Source of the DNA: Actinacidiphila acidipaludis
GTDB taxonomy: Bacteria; Actinomycetota; Actinomycetes; Streptomycetales; Streptomycetaceae
Assembly: GCF_019890725.1 (NCBI RefSeq)
Contig: NZ_JAINZZ010000068.1
Location: forward strand, 1 to 39,314
DNA length: 39,314 nucleotides
Direction: 5' to 3'
In this document: positions 23,824-32,416 of the stretch, piece by piece
How the letters are laid out: every line of letters begins with the position of its first letter
How positions within the stretch are numbered: the stretch's first letter is position 1
Position numbers and translations under genes: made by a program
The notes under the pieces: generated by a model
Told to the model about the DNA's origin: nothing
Seen by the model: the letters and a program-made list of their open reading frames with translations, nothing else
Database searches by the model: none

Positions 23824-24708
23824 TCACCGCAGGTCGAGCTGGTACATCAGCGCGGTGTGCGTCGGCCGGTAGCCGAGCGCCTCGTTGATGGCCCGCATGG
23901 GCACGTTGCCGGCCGCGGTGTCCGTCAGCAGCCCCCCGAGCGCGGGGTAGACCGCCCGGGCCCGCAGGATCGCCGCCGCCTTCATCCACCGCCCGAGCCC
24001 GTGACCCCGGTGTTCGGGAAGGACGCCGGTGCCGTAGTGGCGCCCGTCCCCGGTGCCGTCGCCGGGTACGACGAGTTCGGTGAAGGCGACGACCGTCCCG
24101 TCCGTGACGGAGACGGCGGCGACGGTGTGCAGACGGTCACCGCGCGTCTCGACGGCTCGCGCCACCGAGCGGACGCGCTCCACGTCCCATTCGACGGTGC
24201 CGAAGTCGGCGTCGTCCATCGGCATGTCGTCCATGGCCCGCCGCGAGGCCGCGAAGGTCGCGGCGAGGGCGTCGGGCACGACGCCGTCCCAGAACTCCAG
24301 CCGGTAGCCGGGACAGGATCCGCCGGCGATCTCCGCCAGGGCGGCCGTGTCCAGCCGGGCGAGGGGAAGCCGGGTGTGGATCAGGGTCAGCACGCGGCGG
24401 AAGCCCCGGGCGGCGAGGAACTGGTCGCCGGGGGAGTCCGCGTCGGTCTGGGCCGTCACGCAGCGGCGGCCGTCGGCGCGGGCCGCGGCGACCGCTGCCG
24501 TCAGCAGCCGGGAGCCGGCGCCGCGACGCCGTTCGGCCGGATGGACGGCGAGGTCGAGCTCGGCCAGATGGGCCTGGCCGGATGACCCGGGCAGCCGCAG
24601 GAAGGCCGAGCCCAGCGGGACGCCGGTGTCGTCGGACGCCAGCCAGGCCAGCCGGTGGCCGCCGGAACGGTACTCGGGGTCGGTCAGTGCGGTGATGCGG
24701 AGGGACAA
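23824..24708 (-). CDS. double-domain GNAT N-acetyltransferase
   Basis: 294 residues with two GNAT folds in tandem. In the first, the acetyl-CoA loop is HPAERRRGAGSRLL (about 56-69), and in the second LPEHRGHGLGRWMKAAAI (about 231-248). Tandem GNATs occur in mycothiol synthase (MshD) and many antibiotic or amine acetyltransferases. This one ends GYRPTHTALMYQLDLR, as in actinobacterial GNATs of unknown substrate. It is not obviously MshD. The start is TTG at 24708 with a modest GGAG ribosome site, and it overlaps the end of a 30-codon open frame with a much stronger site (24684-24776), suggesting coupled translation. Confidence 0.8.
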   Translation of the reverse strand: MSLRITALTDPEYRSGGHRLAWLASDDTGVPLGSAFLRLPGSSGQAHLAELDLAVHPAERRRGAGSRLLTAAVAAARADGRRCVTAQTDADSPGDQFLAARGFRRVLTLIHTRLPLARLDTAALAEIAGGSCPGYRLEFWDGVVPDALAATFAASRRAMDDMPMDDADFGTVEWDVERVRSVARAVETRGDRLHTVAAVSVTDGTVVAFTELVVPGDGTGDGRHYGTGVLPEHRGHGLGRWMKAAAILRARAVYPALGGLLTDTAAGNVPMRAINEALGYRPTHTALMYQLDLR

Positions 24709-24776
24709 GGTGTCTCCATCGAGAGGGGGTGGGATGCGGCAGAGTCCGGGTACGCGTGCTCACAGCTCGTGCGCAT
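24684..24776 (-). CDS. candidate leader peptide overlapping the GNAT start
   Basis: A 30-residue frame (MRTSCEHAYPDSAASHPLSM then ETPCPSASPH) starts at ATG 24776, nine bases after an excellent GAGGAGGTG (24793-24785), and ends 25 bases inside the GNAT gene in another frame. The ribosome site is far better than that of the GNAT TTG start. It may be a leader that couples or attenuates GNAT translation. It has no known homologue that I recognise, so the evidence is only positional. Confidence 0.35.
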   Translation of the reverse strand: MRTSCEHAYPDSAASHPLSMETPCPSASPH

Positions 24777-25033
24777 CTGCTGCACACCTCCTCGTCGACG
24801 GGGATCCAGGGTGTCCTGCGGCGCCGCTTCCGGGGCGCCCGCCGCCCGCAGGCGGACGGCGCGGCGACGCTACCTGTCGCAGCGGACGCACGGCAACGCA
24901 ATTGCGGCCCCGGGAGGGCGTGGGACCCGCGTGCGGCCGGGCGATCGGGGCCCAGGGTGGGCGAGCGCTATCGCGACGGCCCCGAGCGGCGCCCGCTCGC
25001 GTCGCTGACGAGGAGAAGGACGAGGAGAAGGGA
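24777..25033. other. intergenic region between UDG and GNAT genes
   Basis: About 257 bases between minus-strand genes. Apart from the strong ribosome site at 24785-24793 and a few GC palindromes I see no gene, RNA or clear terminator. Confidence 0.5.
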
Positions 25034-25822
25034 CTACGCCGGGCGCGGCGTCGTCGGCAGTCCCGCCGCCGTCGCGGCGGTGCGCAGGACGTCCCGCAGC
25101 ATCTCGGGGGTGAGGAGGCCGGTGAAGGTGTTGCGCTGGCTGACGTGGAAGCAGCCGAACAGGGTGACGGGCCGCGGCGGAACCGTCGTCACCGGGGCCA
25201 GGCCGGTCGGGACCGGAGTGCCCGGCCCGGGGCGCAGCGCCTCGGCCGGGTGCAGCGTGACCTGGGCGCCGTGGGCGAAGACCGGCCGGGGCCGGGGCAC
25301 CACCCAGCCCGCTTCCCTGAACGCGGGCAGCGCGGCCTGCCAGCCGAAGGCGCCCAGCACCACGACGGCTCGCACGGTCGGGCGCAGCAGCTCCAACTCC
25401 CGTACCAGCCAGGGCCGGCAGGTGTCCCGTTCGGCCGGGGTCGGCTTGTTGGCGGGCGGCGCGCAGTGTACGGGCGAGGTGATCCGGACACCGTGGAGTT
25501 CCAGCCCGTCGTCCAGGCTCACCGCGGTCGGCCGCGACGCCAGGCCCACGTCGTACATCGCGCGGTAGAGCACGTCCCCGGACCGGTCCCCGGTGAACAT
25601 CCGGCCCGTCCTGTTGCCGCCGTGGGCGGCGGGGGCGAGCCCGACGACGAGCAGGGAGGCGTCGGCCGGGCCGAATCCGGGGACCGGCCGGCCCCAGTAC
25701 GTCTCGTTCGCGAAGGCCGCCCGCTTGGTCCGGGCGACCTCCTCACGCCAGGCGACGAGCCGCGGGCACGCCCGGCACTCGATGACGCCGGCGTCCAGCT
25801 CCGCCAGTCCGTTGCCCTCCAT
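25034..25822 (-). CDS. uracil-DNA glycosylase, family 5 (UDGb type)
   Basis: 262 residues. It cuts uracil and other deaminated bases from DNA in base-excision repair. The family 5 motif GLAPAAHGGNRTGR (about 61-74) replaces the water-activating residue pattern of family 1, and FHVSQRNTFTG near 230 is the second active-site motif. The iron-sulfur ligands are CRACPRL (C17, C20) and the pair PVHC and DTC (about 118 and 133). Length is normal for the family. The ATG at 25822 follows GGTGGGGG. It lies 60 bases downstream of the PP2C gene on the same strand. Confidence 0.9.
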   Translation of the reverse strand: MEGNGLAELDAGVIECRACPRLVAWREEVARTKRAAFANETYWGRPVPGFGPADASLLVVGLAPAAHGGNRTGRMFTGDRSGDVLYRAMYDVGLASRPTAVSLDDGLELHGVRITSPVHCAPPANKPTPAERDTCRPWLVRELELLRPTVRAVVVLGAFGWQAALPAFREAGWVVPRPRPVFAHGAQVTLHPAEALRPGPGTPVPTGLAPVTTVPPRPVTLFGCFHVSQRNTFTGLLTPEMLRDVLRTAATAAGLPTTPRPA

Positions 25823-25882
25823 GCCCCCACCGTACGTGCACGTTCCGCCCCACGCTCCGGTACCGTCCCCGGCCGGGCGAGG

Positions 25883-28057
25883 TCACTCGGGGGAGGAGCG
25901 CAGCAGCAGGAGGGCGATGTCGTCCACGTGGTGGCCGGTGGGACGCGTGCGGCGCACGAGCGTGTCGATCAGGGCGGGCAGATCCGCCAGTTCGCGGTCG
26001 CCGGCCTCGGCCAGGCACCGGGCGAGGCTGTCCAGCGCGTCGGTGAGGTCGCACCCCGGATCCTCGACCAGACCGTCGGTGTAGAGCGCGATGAGGGCGT
26101 CCGGGGGGAAATCGACGCGCGCGACCGGGTATTCGGCGTCCGGCGCCACCCCGAGCAGCGGGCCCGGCTCGACGGACACGACCTCGGTCCGCCCGTCCGG
26201 GTGCCGCAGCAGCGGCGGCGGATGACCCGCGCTGGCGAGGTGAGCGCAGCGGTGCGTCATGTCGAGGTGCACGCACAGGCAGGACACCAGCAGGTCCACG
26301 TGCAGGTCGTGCAGCAACCGGTTGGTGCGGACGAGGACTTCGCCCGGCGGGGTGCCGGCGGTCGAGTGGGCGTGCACGGCGGTACGCACCTGGCCCATGA
26401 GCGCCGCCGCGGCCACGTTGTGGCCCTGCACATCGCCGATGACGGCCGAACAGACCTTGTCCTCACGGCAGATGACGTCGTAGAAGTCACCCCCGATCTC
26501 CATGCCCTGGCTCGCCGGGAGATAGCGGGCGCCGATGCCGAGGCCGTCGACCGTGGGCAGCCGCCGGGGGAGCAGCGCCTCCTGCAGCCCGTGGGCGAGG
26601 TTCTTCTTGGCGTCGTACAGGCGCGCCCGGTCCAGTGCCTGCGCGATGAGACCGGCCAACGAGGTCAGGACGGCCCGCTCGTCGGCGGTGAACGGGCGCG
26701 GCCGGTCGTACGACAGCACGCAGCATCCGGCCCCCCGTCCCGAGACGATCAGCGGGAGGAACGCCCAGGCCTTCTTGTCGCTGGTGGTCGGCGCCTGCGG
26801 GTAGTTGCGGGCCAGTTCCTCGGGGCTGTCGAAGAACATCGGCGTGCCGCTCGTCAGCACGTCGCCCGCCGGCGTCAGGGCGGTGTCCACCGGCTGCCCG
26901 TCCAGCCGCTCCAGGATGTAGGGGCCGTAGCCCCGGGAGCCGACGATCCGCAGTCGCTGTCCGTCGAGGCCGGCCAGCACGAGGCCCTGGGCTCCGAAGG
27001 CCGGCATGATCTGGTCGCCGATCATGTCGACGACGTCGCCCACCCCGGCGGCCTCGGTCAGCGCGGCGGCCAGATGCATGACCTGGTAGAGCCGCCCCGC
27101 ACCGCCTCGCGCGCTGTCCTTCGACAGCGGCGGCTCCATGCGCCGGGGCGCGTCCCCGACGACCGGCGCCGGTGTGATGCGCACACTGATGCCGCTCGGG
27201 TCGGGGTGCAGCTCGAAGCGCAGCCAGTGGTCGGGGGGACGTAGGGCCAGATAGGAGCAGGGCTCCCGGCTGATGACGGCGCTGCGGTAGTGGTCCTCGT
27301 AGACGGGATCGTCCAGCCACGGCAGCGAGTGCCACGGCAGTGTGCCCAGCAGCCGGTCGGCGCTGCGGCCCAGCAGTTCGACGGCGCCGCTGGTCAGGAA
27401 GGTGATGCGGCCGTCCAGGTCGAGGGAGACGCTGCCTCCTGGCAGACGCTCGGCGAAGTCCTCCGCCGCCCGGCCGGTGGCGTTGCGCCGCGCGGTGGGT
27501 GGCGCGACCAGACGAGGTCCTCCGCCGTGCGCGGCGGGTTCGCCCTCCGGCCAGATCGGGAAGTCGTCGAGCTGCCGCGCGATGCGGCGCCCGCTGGAGG
27601 TGATCCGGCCACGCTGGCGGTCGGTGAGCCGCGCCGGGTGGGTGGGCGGCCACATCAGCAACAGCCCGCCCCAGCAGCCGTCCCGGCCCCTCAGGGGGGT
27701 GGCGGCGAGCGCGAACCGGTACGGCAGGGCCACCGCCGCGCGCGGATAGCTCCTGACCAGCTCCTCCTGCGTGCCGACCCACACCAGGCGGCCGTCCCGC
27801 ACGGCGTCGGAGACAGGCAGCGGCGCGGCGAGCGGGACCTGCCTCCACGGGGCAAAGAGCTCGGGGGGCAGACCGCACAGGACCGCCAGGTGCAGCACGG
27901 GGTCCGCGTCCGACCGCAGATACAGACAGCCGACGGACGCTCCGGTGCGCTGCACCGCGTCGACCAGGGCGGTTCCCAGGAGATCCGTCCTGCCGGGGTC
28001 CTTGTCCGTGACGGTCACCGGTACATGCCTCGAGGGGTCTCGGCACACAACGTGCAC
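25883..28057 (-). CDS. GAF-PAS-GAF-PP2C (SpoIIE/RsbU-type) serine phosphatase
   Basis: 724 residues from the GTG at 28057; a GTG at 28018 is an alternative start. Domains: GAF (about 28-165), PAS (about 205-290, LPGGSVSLDLDGRITFLTSG), GAF (about 325-475), and PP2C SpoIIE type (about 500-722). The metal Asps are intact: GGDFYD (D524), GDVQGH (D542), YTDGL (D661) and VDDIAL (D712, D713), so it should be active, although GHG is GHN. Such proteins dephosphorylate anti-anti-sigma factors in response to a signal read by GAF/PAS. No HATPase domain is fused, unlike the degenerate relative at 8317-10818. Neighbours are a DUF2231-Rieske gene upstream and the UDG gene downstream. Confidence 0.9.
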   Translation of the reverse strand: MHVVCRDPSRHVPVTVTDKDPGRTDLLGTALVDAVQRTGASVGCLYLRSDADPVLHLAVLCGLPPELFAPWRQVPLAAPLPVSDAVRDGRLVWVGTQEELVRSYPRAAVALPYRFALAATPLRGRDGCWGGLLLMWPPTHPARLTDRQRGRITSSGRRIARQLDDFPIWPEGEPAAHGGGPRLVAPPTARRNATGRAAEDFAERLPGGSVSLDLDGRITFLTSGAVELLGRSADRLLGTLPWHSLPWLDDPVYEDHYRSAVISREPCSYLALRPPDHWLRFELHPDPSGISVRITPAPVVGDAPRRMEPPLSKDSARGGAGRLYQVMHLAAALTEAAGVGDVVDMIGDQIMPAFGAQGLVLAGLDGQRLRIVGSRGYGPYILERLDGQPVDTALTPAGDVLTSGTPMFFDSPEELARNYPQAPTTSDKKAWAFLPLIVSGRGAGCCVLSYDRPRPFTADERAVLTSLAGLIAQALDRARLYDAKKNLAHGLQEALLPRRLPTVDGLGIGARYLPASQGMEIGGDFYDVICREDKVCSAVIGDVQGHNVAAAALMGQVRTAVHAHSTAGTPPGEVLVRTNRLLHDLHVDLLVSCLCVHLDMTHRCAHLASAGHPPPLLRHPDGRTEVVSVEPGPLLGVAPDAEYPVARVDFPPDALIALYTDGLVEDPGCDLTDALDSLARCLAEAGDRELADLPALIDTLVRRTRPTGHHVDDIALLLLRSSPE

Positions 28058-28114
28058 AAACGAACTTACGCCTCTCCGGTCCCGCCGTCACTGCGAGCCG
28101 CGGCCGCGGCGGCG

Positions 28115-29044
28115 TCAGTGGGGCGCGGGCGGGGGCGTGCGCAGGCGGACCTGGAGTTCGCCGTCGTCCACACGGGTGTCGAAGACCGGCTGGGGGGCCG
28201 TGGCAGGCCCGGCCGTGTTCCAGCCGTCGTCGAGACGGAAGGTGCTGCCGTGCCACGGGCAGACCAGGCAGCCGTCTTCGACGCGGCCCTGAGAGAGCGG
28301 ACCGCCCAGATGGCTGCAGTGGTCGGCCAGCGCCTGGAACGAGCCGTCGCCGTCGCGGAACACCGCGAGGGCCACGTCCCCGACCATCCTGCGCACCGCA
28401 CGGTCGTGCGGGACCTCCTCGGCAGGGCCGACCGGGTGCCAGCCCGGCGGCACGATGTGCGGGACCATTTCGGCGTGGTTGGCGCCGGAGGCCTGGCGAT
28501 AGGCCAGGTGGCCGCCCACCGCGCCGCCCGCGCCGACCGCGCACAGACCGGCCAGGGCGAGCGCCCGGCCGCGCAGGTGATGCCCGGTGAGGCGGGCGAC
28601 CAGCGAGTAGGCGTAGCACCCCACCGCCGTCGCGTTCAGGGCCGCGTGCAGCAGGCCGACACGCGTCTGCTCGCGTTCCAGCTCGGCCCAGTCGACCAGT
28701 CCCGCGAGCACCGCGGGCCCGGCACCGGCCAGCCCCACCGCGATGAGCAGGGTGGAGGCGTGACGGCTCCCGGGCACCCAGTCCAGCACCGCAGACGACA
28801 GCCAGGCGCCCATCGGCACCTGCACGAGGACGGGGTGCACAGGGTGGCCGAGCCACCGGCCGTGCAGCGCGTCGCGGCCCTTGCCGAGCGGCACGGAACG
28901 AACCGCGCGCCGGACGATCTCGACCAGCCCGTCCAGGGACTCGGCCTGCTCGAGGCGGCCCATCAGTGCGAGGACCGTACCGGGACCGTCGGAATCCGGC
29001 ATCGCGCGCCGGAACAGCGCCGCAGCGGTGGAAGACGTCGTCAC
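28115..29044 (-). CDS. DUF2231 membrane protein fused to a Rieske [2Fe-2S] domain
   Basis: 309 residues. The first about 180 contain GRWLGHPVHPVLVQVPMGAW and four hydrophobic helices, as in DUF2231 membrane proteins. The C-terminal about 100 residues are a Rieske ferredoxin-like domain with C243-x-H245 (DHCSHLGG) and C262-x2-H265 (CLVCPWHGS). Together they suggest a membrane-anchored electron-transfer protein; partner and direction are unknown. The GTG at 29044 follows GAGAGG, while an upstream ATG (29074) has no ribosome site. It diverges from the alcohol dehydrogenase gene across 265 bases. Confidence 0.85.
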   Translation of the reverse strand: MTTSSTAAALFRRAMPDSDGPGTVLALMGRLEQAESLDGLVEIVRRAVRSVPLGKGRDALHGRWLGHPVHPVLVQVPMGAWLSSAVLDWVPGSRHASTLLIAVGLAGAGPAVLAGLVDWAELEREQTRVGLLHAALNATAVGCYAYSLVARLTGHHLRGRALALAGLCAVGAGGAVGGHLAYRQASGANHAEMVPHIVPPGWHPVGPAEEVPHDRAVRRMVGDVALAVFRDGDGSFQALADHCSHLGGPLSQGRVEDGCLVCPWHGSTFRLDDGWNTAGPATAPQPVFDTRVDDGELQVRLRTPPPAPH

Positions 29045-29309
29045 TGTGCGTTCACCTCTCTTCGGCTCGACCATGACACAGGGGCGGCGGGCCCGCCCGC
29101 CGACGAGAGCTCGGTTGACCGGAACGGGCGGGATCATTCCTTCCGGCGGCGATTGCCGCGCCGTCCGGCCGGGAGCCCGGCCTGCGGGTCCCTGCACCGT
29201 TTGTCCCGGGAGGTGCCGGGCAGCCGACCAGGAGTGGCGGGGCCGCTGGACGGTCCGCGGCGGGGGCGCCGCTCGCCAGTCTTCAGGCCCACGTGAATCG
29301 AGGCTCCAC

Positions 29310-30500
29310 ATGCGCGCGACGGTTTGGCACGGCAAGCGGGACGTCCGGGTGGAGAACGTGCCGGACCCGACGATCCAGGAGGACACCGACGCGGTCATCC
29401 GTGTGACGACGTCCGGCCTGTGCGGCTCCGACCTGCACCTGTACGAAGTGCTGACGCCCTTCATGACGCCCGGGGACATCCTCGGCCACGAGCCGATGGG
29501 CGTGGTGGAGGAGGTCGGTTCCGCGGTGACCAACCTCAAGCCGGGCGACCGGGTCGTCGTGCCCTTCCAGATCGCCTGCGGTCACTGCTGGATGTGCCGG
29601 CAGGGCCTGCCCACGCAGTGCGAGACGACGCAGGTCACCGAACACGGCATGGGCGCCCGCCTGTTCGGCTACACCAAGCTCTACGGCGCGGTTCCGGGCG
29701 CCCAGGCGGAGTATCTGCGGGTGCCTCAGGCCCAGTTCGGCCCCATCAAGGTTCCCGAGGGCCCGGCCGACGACCGGTTCGTCTACCTCTCCGACGTCCT
29801 GCCGACGGCCTGGCAGGCCGTGAAGTACGCGGAGGTTCCCAAGGGCGGCACCCTGCTGGTCCTGGGCCTCGGGCCGATCGGGGCCATGTCCTGCCGCATC
29901 GCCCGTCACCTCGGCGCGGGCCAGGTGATCGGCGTCGACCTGGTGGCCGAGCGGCTGGACCGGGTCCGCCGCGACGGCGTTGTGGCCCTGGACCTGTCGT
30001 CCTTCGACTCCTCGGACGCCCTGGAGTCCGCGGTGCGGGACCTGACCGACGGCCGCGGCGCGGACAGCGTCATCGACGCCGTGGGGACCGAGGCGCACGG
30101 CAGTCAGATCGCCAAGGTCGCGCAGACCGCGGCCGGGCTGCTGCCCAGCACCTGGGCGGAGAAGCTCATGCAGGTCGCGGGTGTCGACCGGCTGGGCGCG
30201 TTCGAGCTGGCGGTCCGGCTCGTCCGGCGCGGCGGGACCATCTCGATCAGCGGCGTGTACGGCGGGATGGCGGACCCCCTGCCGATGCTGACCATGTTCG
30301 ACAAGCAGCTGCAGTTGCGGATGGGCCAGGCCAACGTCAAGCGCTGGGCGGACGACATCCTCCCGCTGCTCACCGACGAGGACCCGCTCGGCGTCGACTC
30401 GTTCGCCACCCACCATGTGCCGCTCGACGAGGCGCCCGACGCCTACGCGACGTTCCAGAAGAAGGAGGACGGCGCGATCAAGATGCTCTTCCGCCCCTGA
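29310..30500 (+). CDS. zinc-dependent alcohol dehydrogenase (MDR family)
   Basis: 396 residues. The catalytic zinc ligands are C38 (GLCGSDLH) and H60/E61 (GHEPMG). The structural zinc site is complete with C90, C93, C96 and C104 (CGHCWMCRQGLPTQC). NAD(P) binding is shown by LGLGPIGAMSCRIARHLG, with an acidic VIGVD after it, favouring NAD. Length and the long insertion around 120-140 are like the glutathione-independent formaldehyde dehydrogenase and threonine-dehydrogenase-like group common in actinobacteria. The substrate is unknown. The ATG at 29310 starts MRATVWHGKRDVRVE, a typical family opening. A hairpin at 30513-30540 follows, then the SDR gene. Confidence 0.9.
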   Translation: MRATVWHGKRDVRVENVPDPTIQEDTDAVIRVTTSGLCGSDLHLYEVLTPFMTPGDILGHEPMGVVEEVGSAVTNLKPGDRVVVPFQIACGHCWMCRQGLPTQCETTQVTEHGMGARLFGYTKLYGAVPGAQAEYLRVPQAQFGPIKVPEGPADDRFVYLSDVLPTAWQAVKYAEVPKGGTLLVLGLGPIGAMSCRIARHLGAGQVIGVDLVAERLDRVRRDGVVALDLSSFDSSDALESAVRDLTDGRGADSVIDAVGTEAHGSQIAKVAQTAAGLLPSTWAEKLMQVAGVDRLGAFELAVRLVRRGGTISISGVYGGMADPLPMLTMFDKQLQLRMGQANVKRWADDILPLLTDEDPLGVDSFATHHVPLDEAPDAYATFQKKEDGAIKMLFRP

Positions 30501-30512
30501 GGCGCCGCCCTC

Positions 30513-30540
30513 GGGCAGCAGCCGCCGTGCGGCTGTGCCC
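30513..30540 (+). terminator. hairpin between ADH and SDR genes
   Basis: GGGCA and CAGCCGC pair with GCGGCTG and TGCCC around a CGT loop, with one bulged G. It may end or attenuate transcription into the SDR gene. Confidence 0.55.
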
Positions 30541-30575
30541 TTCGCCGACCGCCGTCCGCAGAGGAAAGGTGAACG

Positions 30576-31616
30576 ATGATGACGCCGTCGCCGCTGTTCC
30601 GGTCGAGGCCGGACAAGGGCCCGCTGACCGGACTGTCGGCCGTGGTCACCGGCGGATCCCGCGGCCTCGGGCTGCTGCTCGCCGAACAGCTCCTGCGGCG
30701 CGGATGCGCGGTGACCGTCGCCGCTCGCGACGAGGAGGAGCTCGACCGGGCCCGGGAGTTCCTGCTCCGGCAACGGCCCGGCGGACGCGTGCGGACGGCC
30801 GTGTGCGACGTGACCGACCGCGCGGCGGTCGCGGCCCTGATGGGCGGCGCGGCCGACGCGTTCGGCGGGATCGACGTCGTCGTCGCGAACGCCGGCGTCA
30901 TCCAGGTCGCCCCGGTGGAGTCCGTCGGGTCCGACGAGTTCCGGTCGGCCATGGACACCATCTATCTGGGGGCCGTGCACGCGGCGCTCGAAGCCCTGCC
31001 CTGGCTGCGGCGCAGCCGTCCGGGCGGCCGGCTGGCCCTCATCGGCTCGGTCGGCGGCCTGCTCGCCGTCCCTCATCTGCTGCCCTACTCGGCCGCCAAG
31101 TCCGCGGTGGCCGCGCTGGCCGAGGGGCTGCACGCCGAACTCAGGGGCGACCGCGTCAGCGTGACCGCCGTGCATCCCGGGCTGATGCGTACCGGATCCC
31201 ACCTGGCGGCGGAGTTCGGCGGGGACCAGGCCGCCGAGTTCGCGTGGTTCTCCGCGCTGGCCGGTGCGCCGCTGGTGTCGATGGACGCCCGGCGGGCCGC
31301 CGACCGCATCGTCACGGCCGTGGAGCGCCGCCGCCCGAGGATCGTGCTCACACCCCTGGCGAAGGCGGCCGGCCTCACCCACGGCATTGCGCCCGCCCTG
31401 ACCACCCGGCTGAGCGCGCTGGCCGTCAAGGTCCTGCCGGCGCCGCCGGGTTCGGGGAACGTCGTGGCGCTGCACAAGGGCCACGCGGTCGAAGGAACCG
31501 CGGAGCGCGAGCTCCACCCGGTGCTGCGGCGGCTGCGCGGCTGGGGGAGCACCCTCAACGACCGCGCCGCCCGGCGGCTCAACCAGCGCACCCGCCCCGC
31601 GGCCGGCGGCCACTGA
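30576..31616 (+). CDS. short-chain dehydrogenase/reductase
   Basis: 346 residues. The classical SDR fold has TGGSRGLG for the cofactor, NAGV, the catalytic Ser158 (LIGSVGG), Tyr171 and Lys175 (YSAAK). AARDEEELDRA after the second strand, with Arg, suggests NADP. The C-terminal 100 residues (from about 250) extend past the classic length and contain a conserved basic helix. Substrate unknown. The AGGAAAGG just upstream sets the ATG at 30576. It is followed by the maleylpyruvate isomerase-like gene after 35 bases, so the pair is probably one transcript. Confidence 0.9.
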   Translation: MMTPSPLFRSRPDKGPLTGLSAVVTGGSRGLGLLLAEQLLRRGCAVTVAARDEEELDRAREFLLRQRPGGRVRTAVCDVTDRAAVAALMGGAADAFGGIDVVVANAGVIQVAPVESVGSDEFRSAMDTIYLGAVHAALEALPWLRRSRPGGRLALIGSVGGLLAVPHLLPYSAAKSAVAALAEGLHAELRGDRVSVTAVHPGLMRTGSHLAAEFGGDQAAEFAWFSALAGAPLVSMDARRAADRIVTAVERRRPRIVLTPLAKAAGLTHGIAPALTTRLSALAVKVLPAPPGSGNVVALHKGHAVEGTAERELHPVLRRLRGWGSTLNDRAARRLNQRTRPAAGGH

Positions 31617-31651
31617 CCGCACCCGCGGACGACACCGAGGGGGACTTCCGT

Positions 31652-32323
31652 ATGCCGGAGCAGGAACCGATCGGCGCTGTGACCAGTGCCTACGGCGCGT
31701 TCGCGGACGCCGTCCGCGCCCTGAGCGACGAGGAGTCGTGGCTGCCGAGCGGCTGCTCCGGCTGGGCCGTGCGCGACCTGGTCTTCCATTGCCTGTCCGA
31801 CGCCCAGCGGGGGCTGGTGGCCCTGCACACGCCCGCCCGGGGCCCCGCGGACCGCGACGCCACGACCTACTGGGCGGACTGGCGACCTGACACCACCGGC
31901 GCGGCGAACGGGCGCCGGTACGTCCGCGTGTGCGCGAGCATGTTCCTGGTCTTCGATCAGCTGCGTGAGCTGTACCTGGAGACCGCCGCGGCCGTCGTCA
32001 CGGCGGCGGCGCAGGCCGATCCAGGGCGGCTGATCGCCACCCAGGGGCACGTGCTCACGGCGGGCGACCTGCTGGCGACCCTGGCGGTCGAGGCCACCGT
32101 CCATCATCTCGACCTGGTGACGCATCTGCCCTCCGCCGTGCCGCCCTCGGGGGAGGGGCTGACGGCCGTCCGGGCCGCCCTCGACGGGCTGCTCGGCCGT
32201 CCGCTCCCGCTGGACTGGAGTGACGGGCACTACGCCCGTGCCGGGACCGGGCGGTTGCCGCTGACCACGGATGAGCGGCAGCGGCTCGGCCCCGACGCCG
32301 ACCGTTTCCCGCTCTTCGGGTAG
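31652..32323 (+). CDS. maleylpyruvate isomerase-like (mycothiol-dependent/DinB-fold) protein
   Basis: 223 residues with a four-helix DinB/MDMPI N-terminal domain: CSGWAVRDLVFHCLSDAQRG (metal His) and TLAVEATVHHLDLVTHL (a second His pair). These are the usual three metal-binding His of mycothiol-dependent transferases. The C-terminal part has no clear domain. Actinobacterial relatives are annotated as maleylpyruvate isomerase family proteins; real activity could be any mycothiol-linked step. GAGGGGG just upstream supports the ATG at 31652. It ends the ADH-SDR cassette, and a hairpin at 32378-32398 follows. Confidence 0.8.
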   Translation: MPEQEPIGAVTSAYGAFADAVRALSDEESWLPSGCSGWAVRDLVFHCLSDAQRGLVALHTPARGPADRDATTYWADWRPDTTGAANGRRYVRVCASMFLVFDQLRELYLETAAAVVTAAAQADPGRLIATQGHVLTAGDLLATLAVEATVHHLDLVTHLPSAVPPSGEGLTAVRAALDGLLGRPLPLDWSDGHYARAGTGRLPLTTDERQRLGPDADRFPLFG

Positions 32324-32377
32324 GCGCCCCCGGGGCCGCTTTCGCCCTTTTTATGGGCTCCGCGCTGTTTTCTGCGG

Positions 32378-32398
32378 CTCGGCCCGTTCCGGGCCGAG
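32378..32398 (+). terminator. hairpin terminator after the MDMPI-like gene
   Basis: CTCGGCCCG (32378-32386) pairs perfectly with CGGGCCGAG (32390-32398) around a TTC loop. An AT-rich CTTTTTATGGG precedes it. Confidence 0.75.
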
Positions 32399-32416
32399 TT
32401 CGGCCGACGACAGGGC

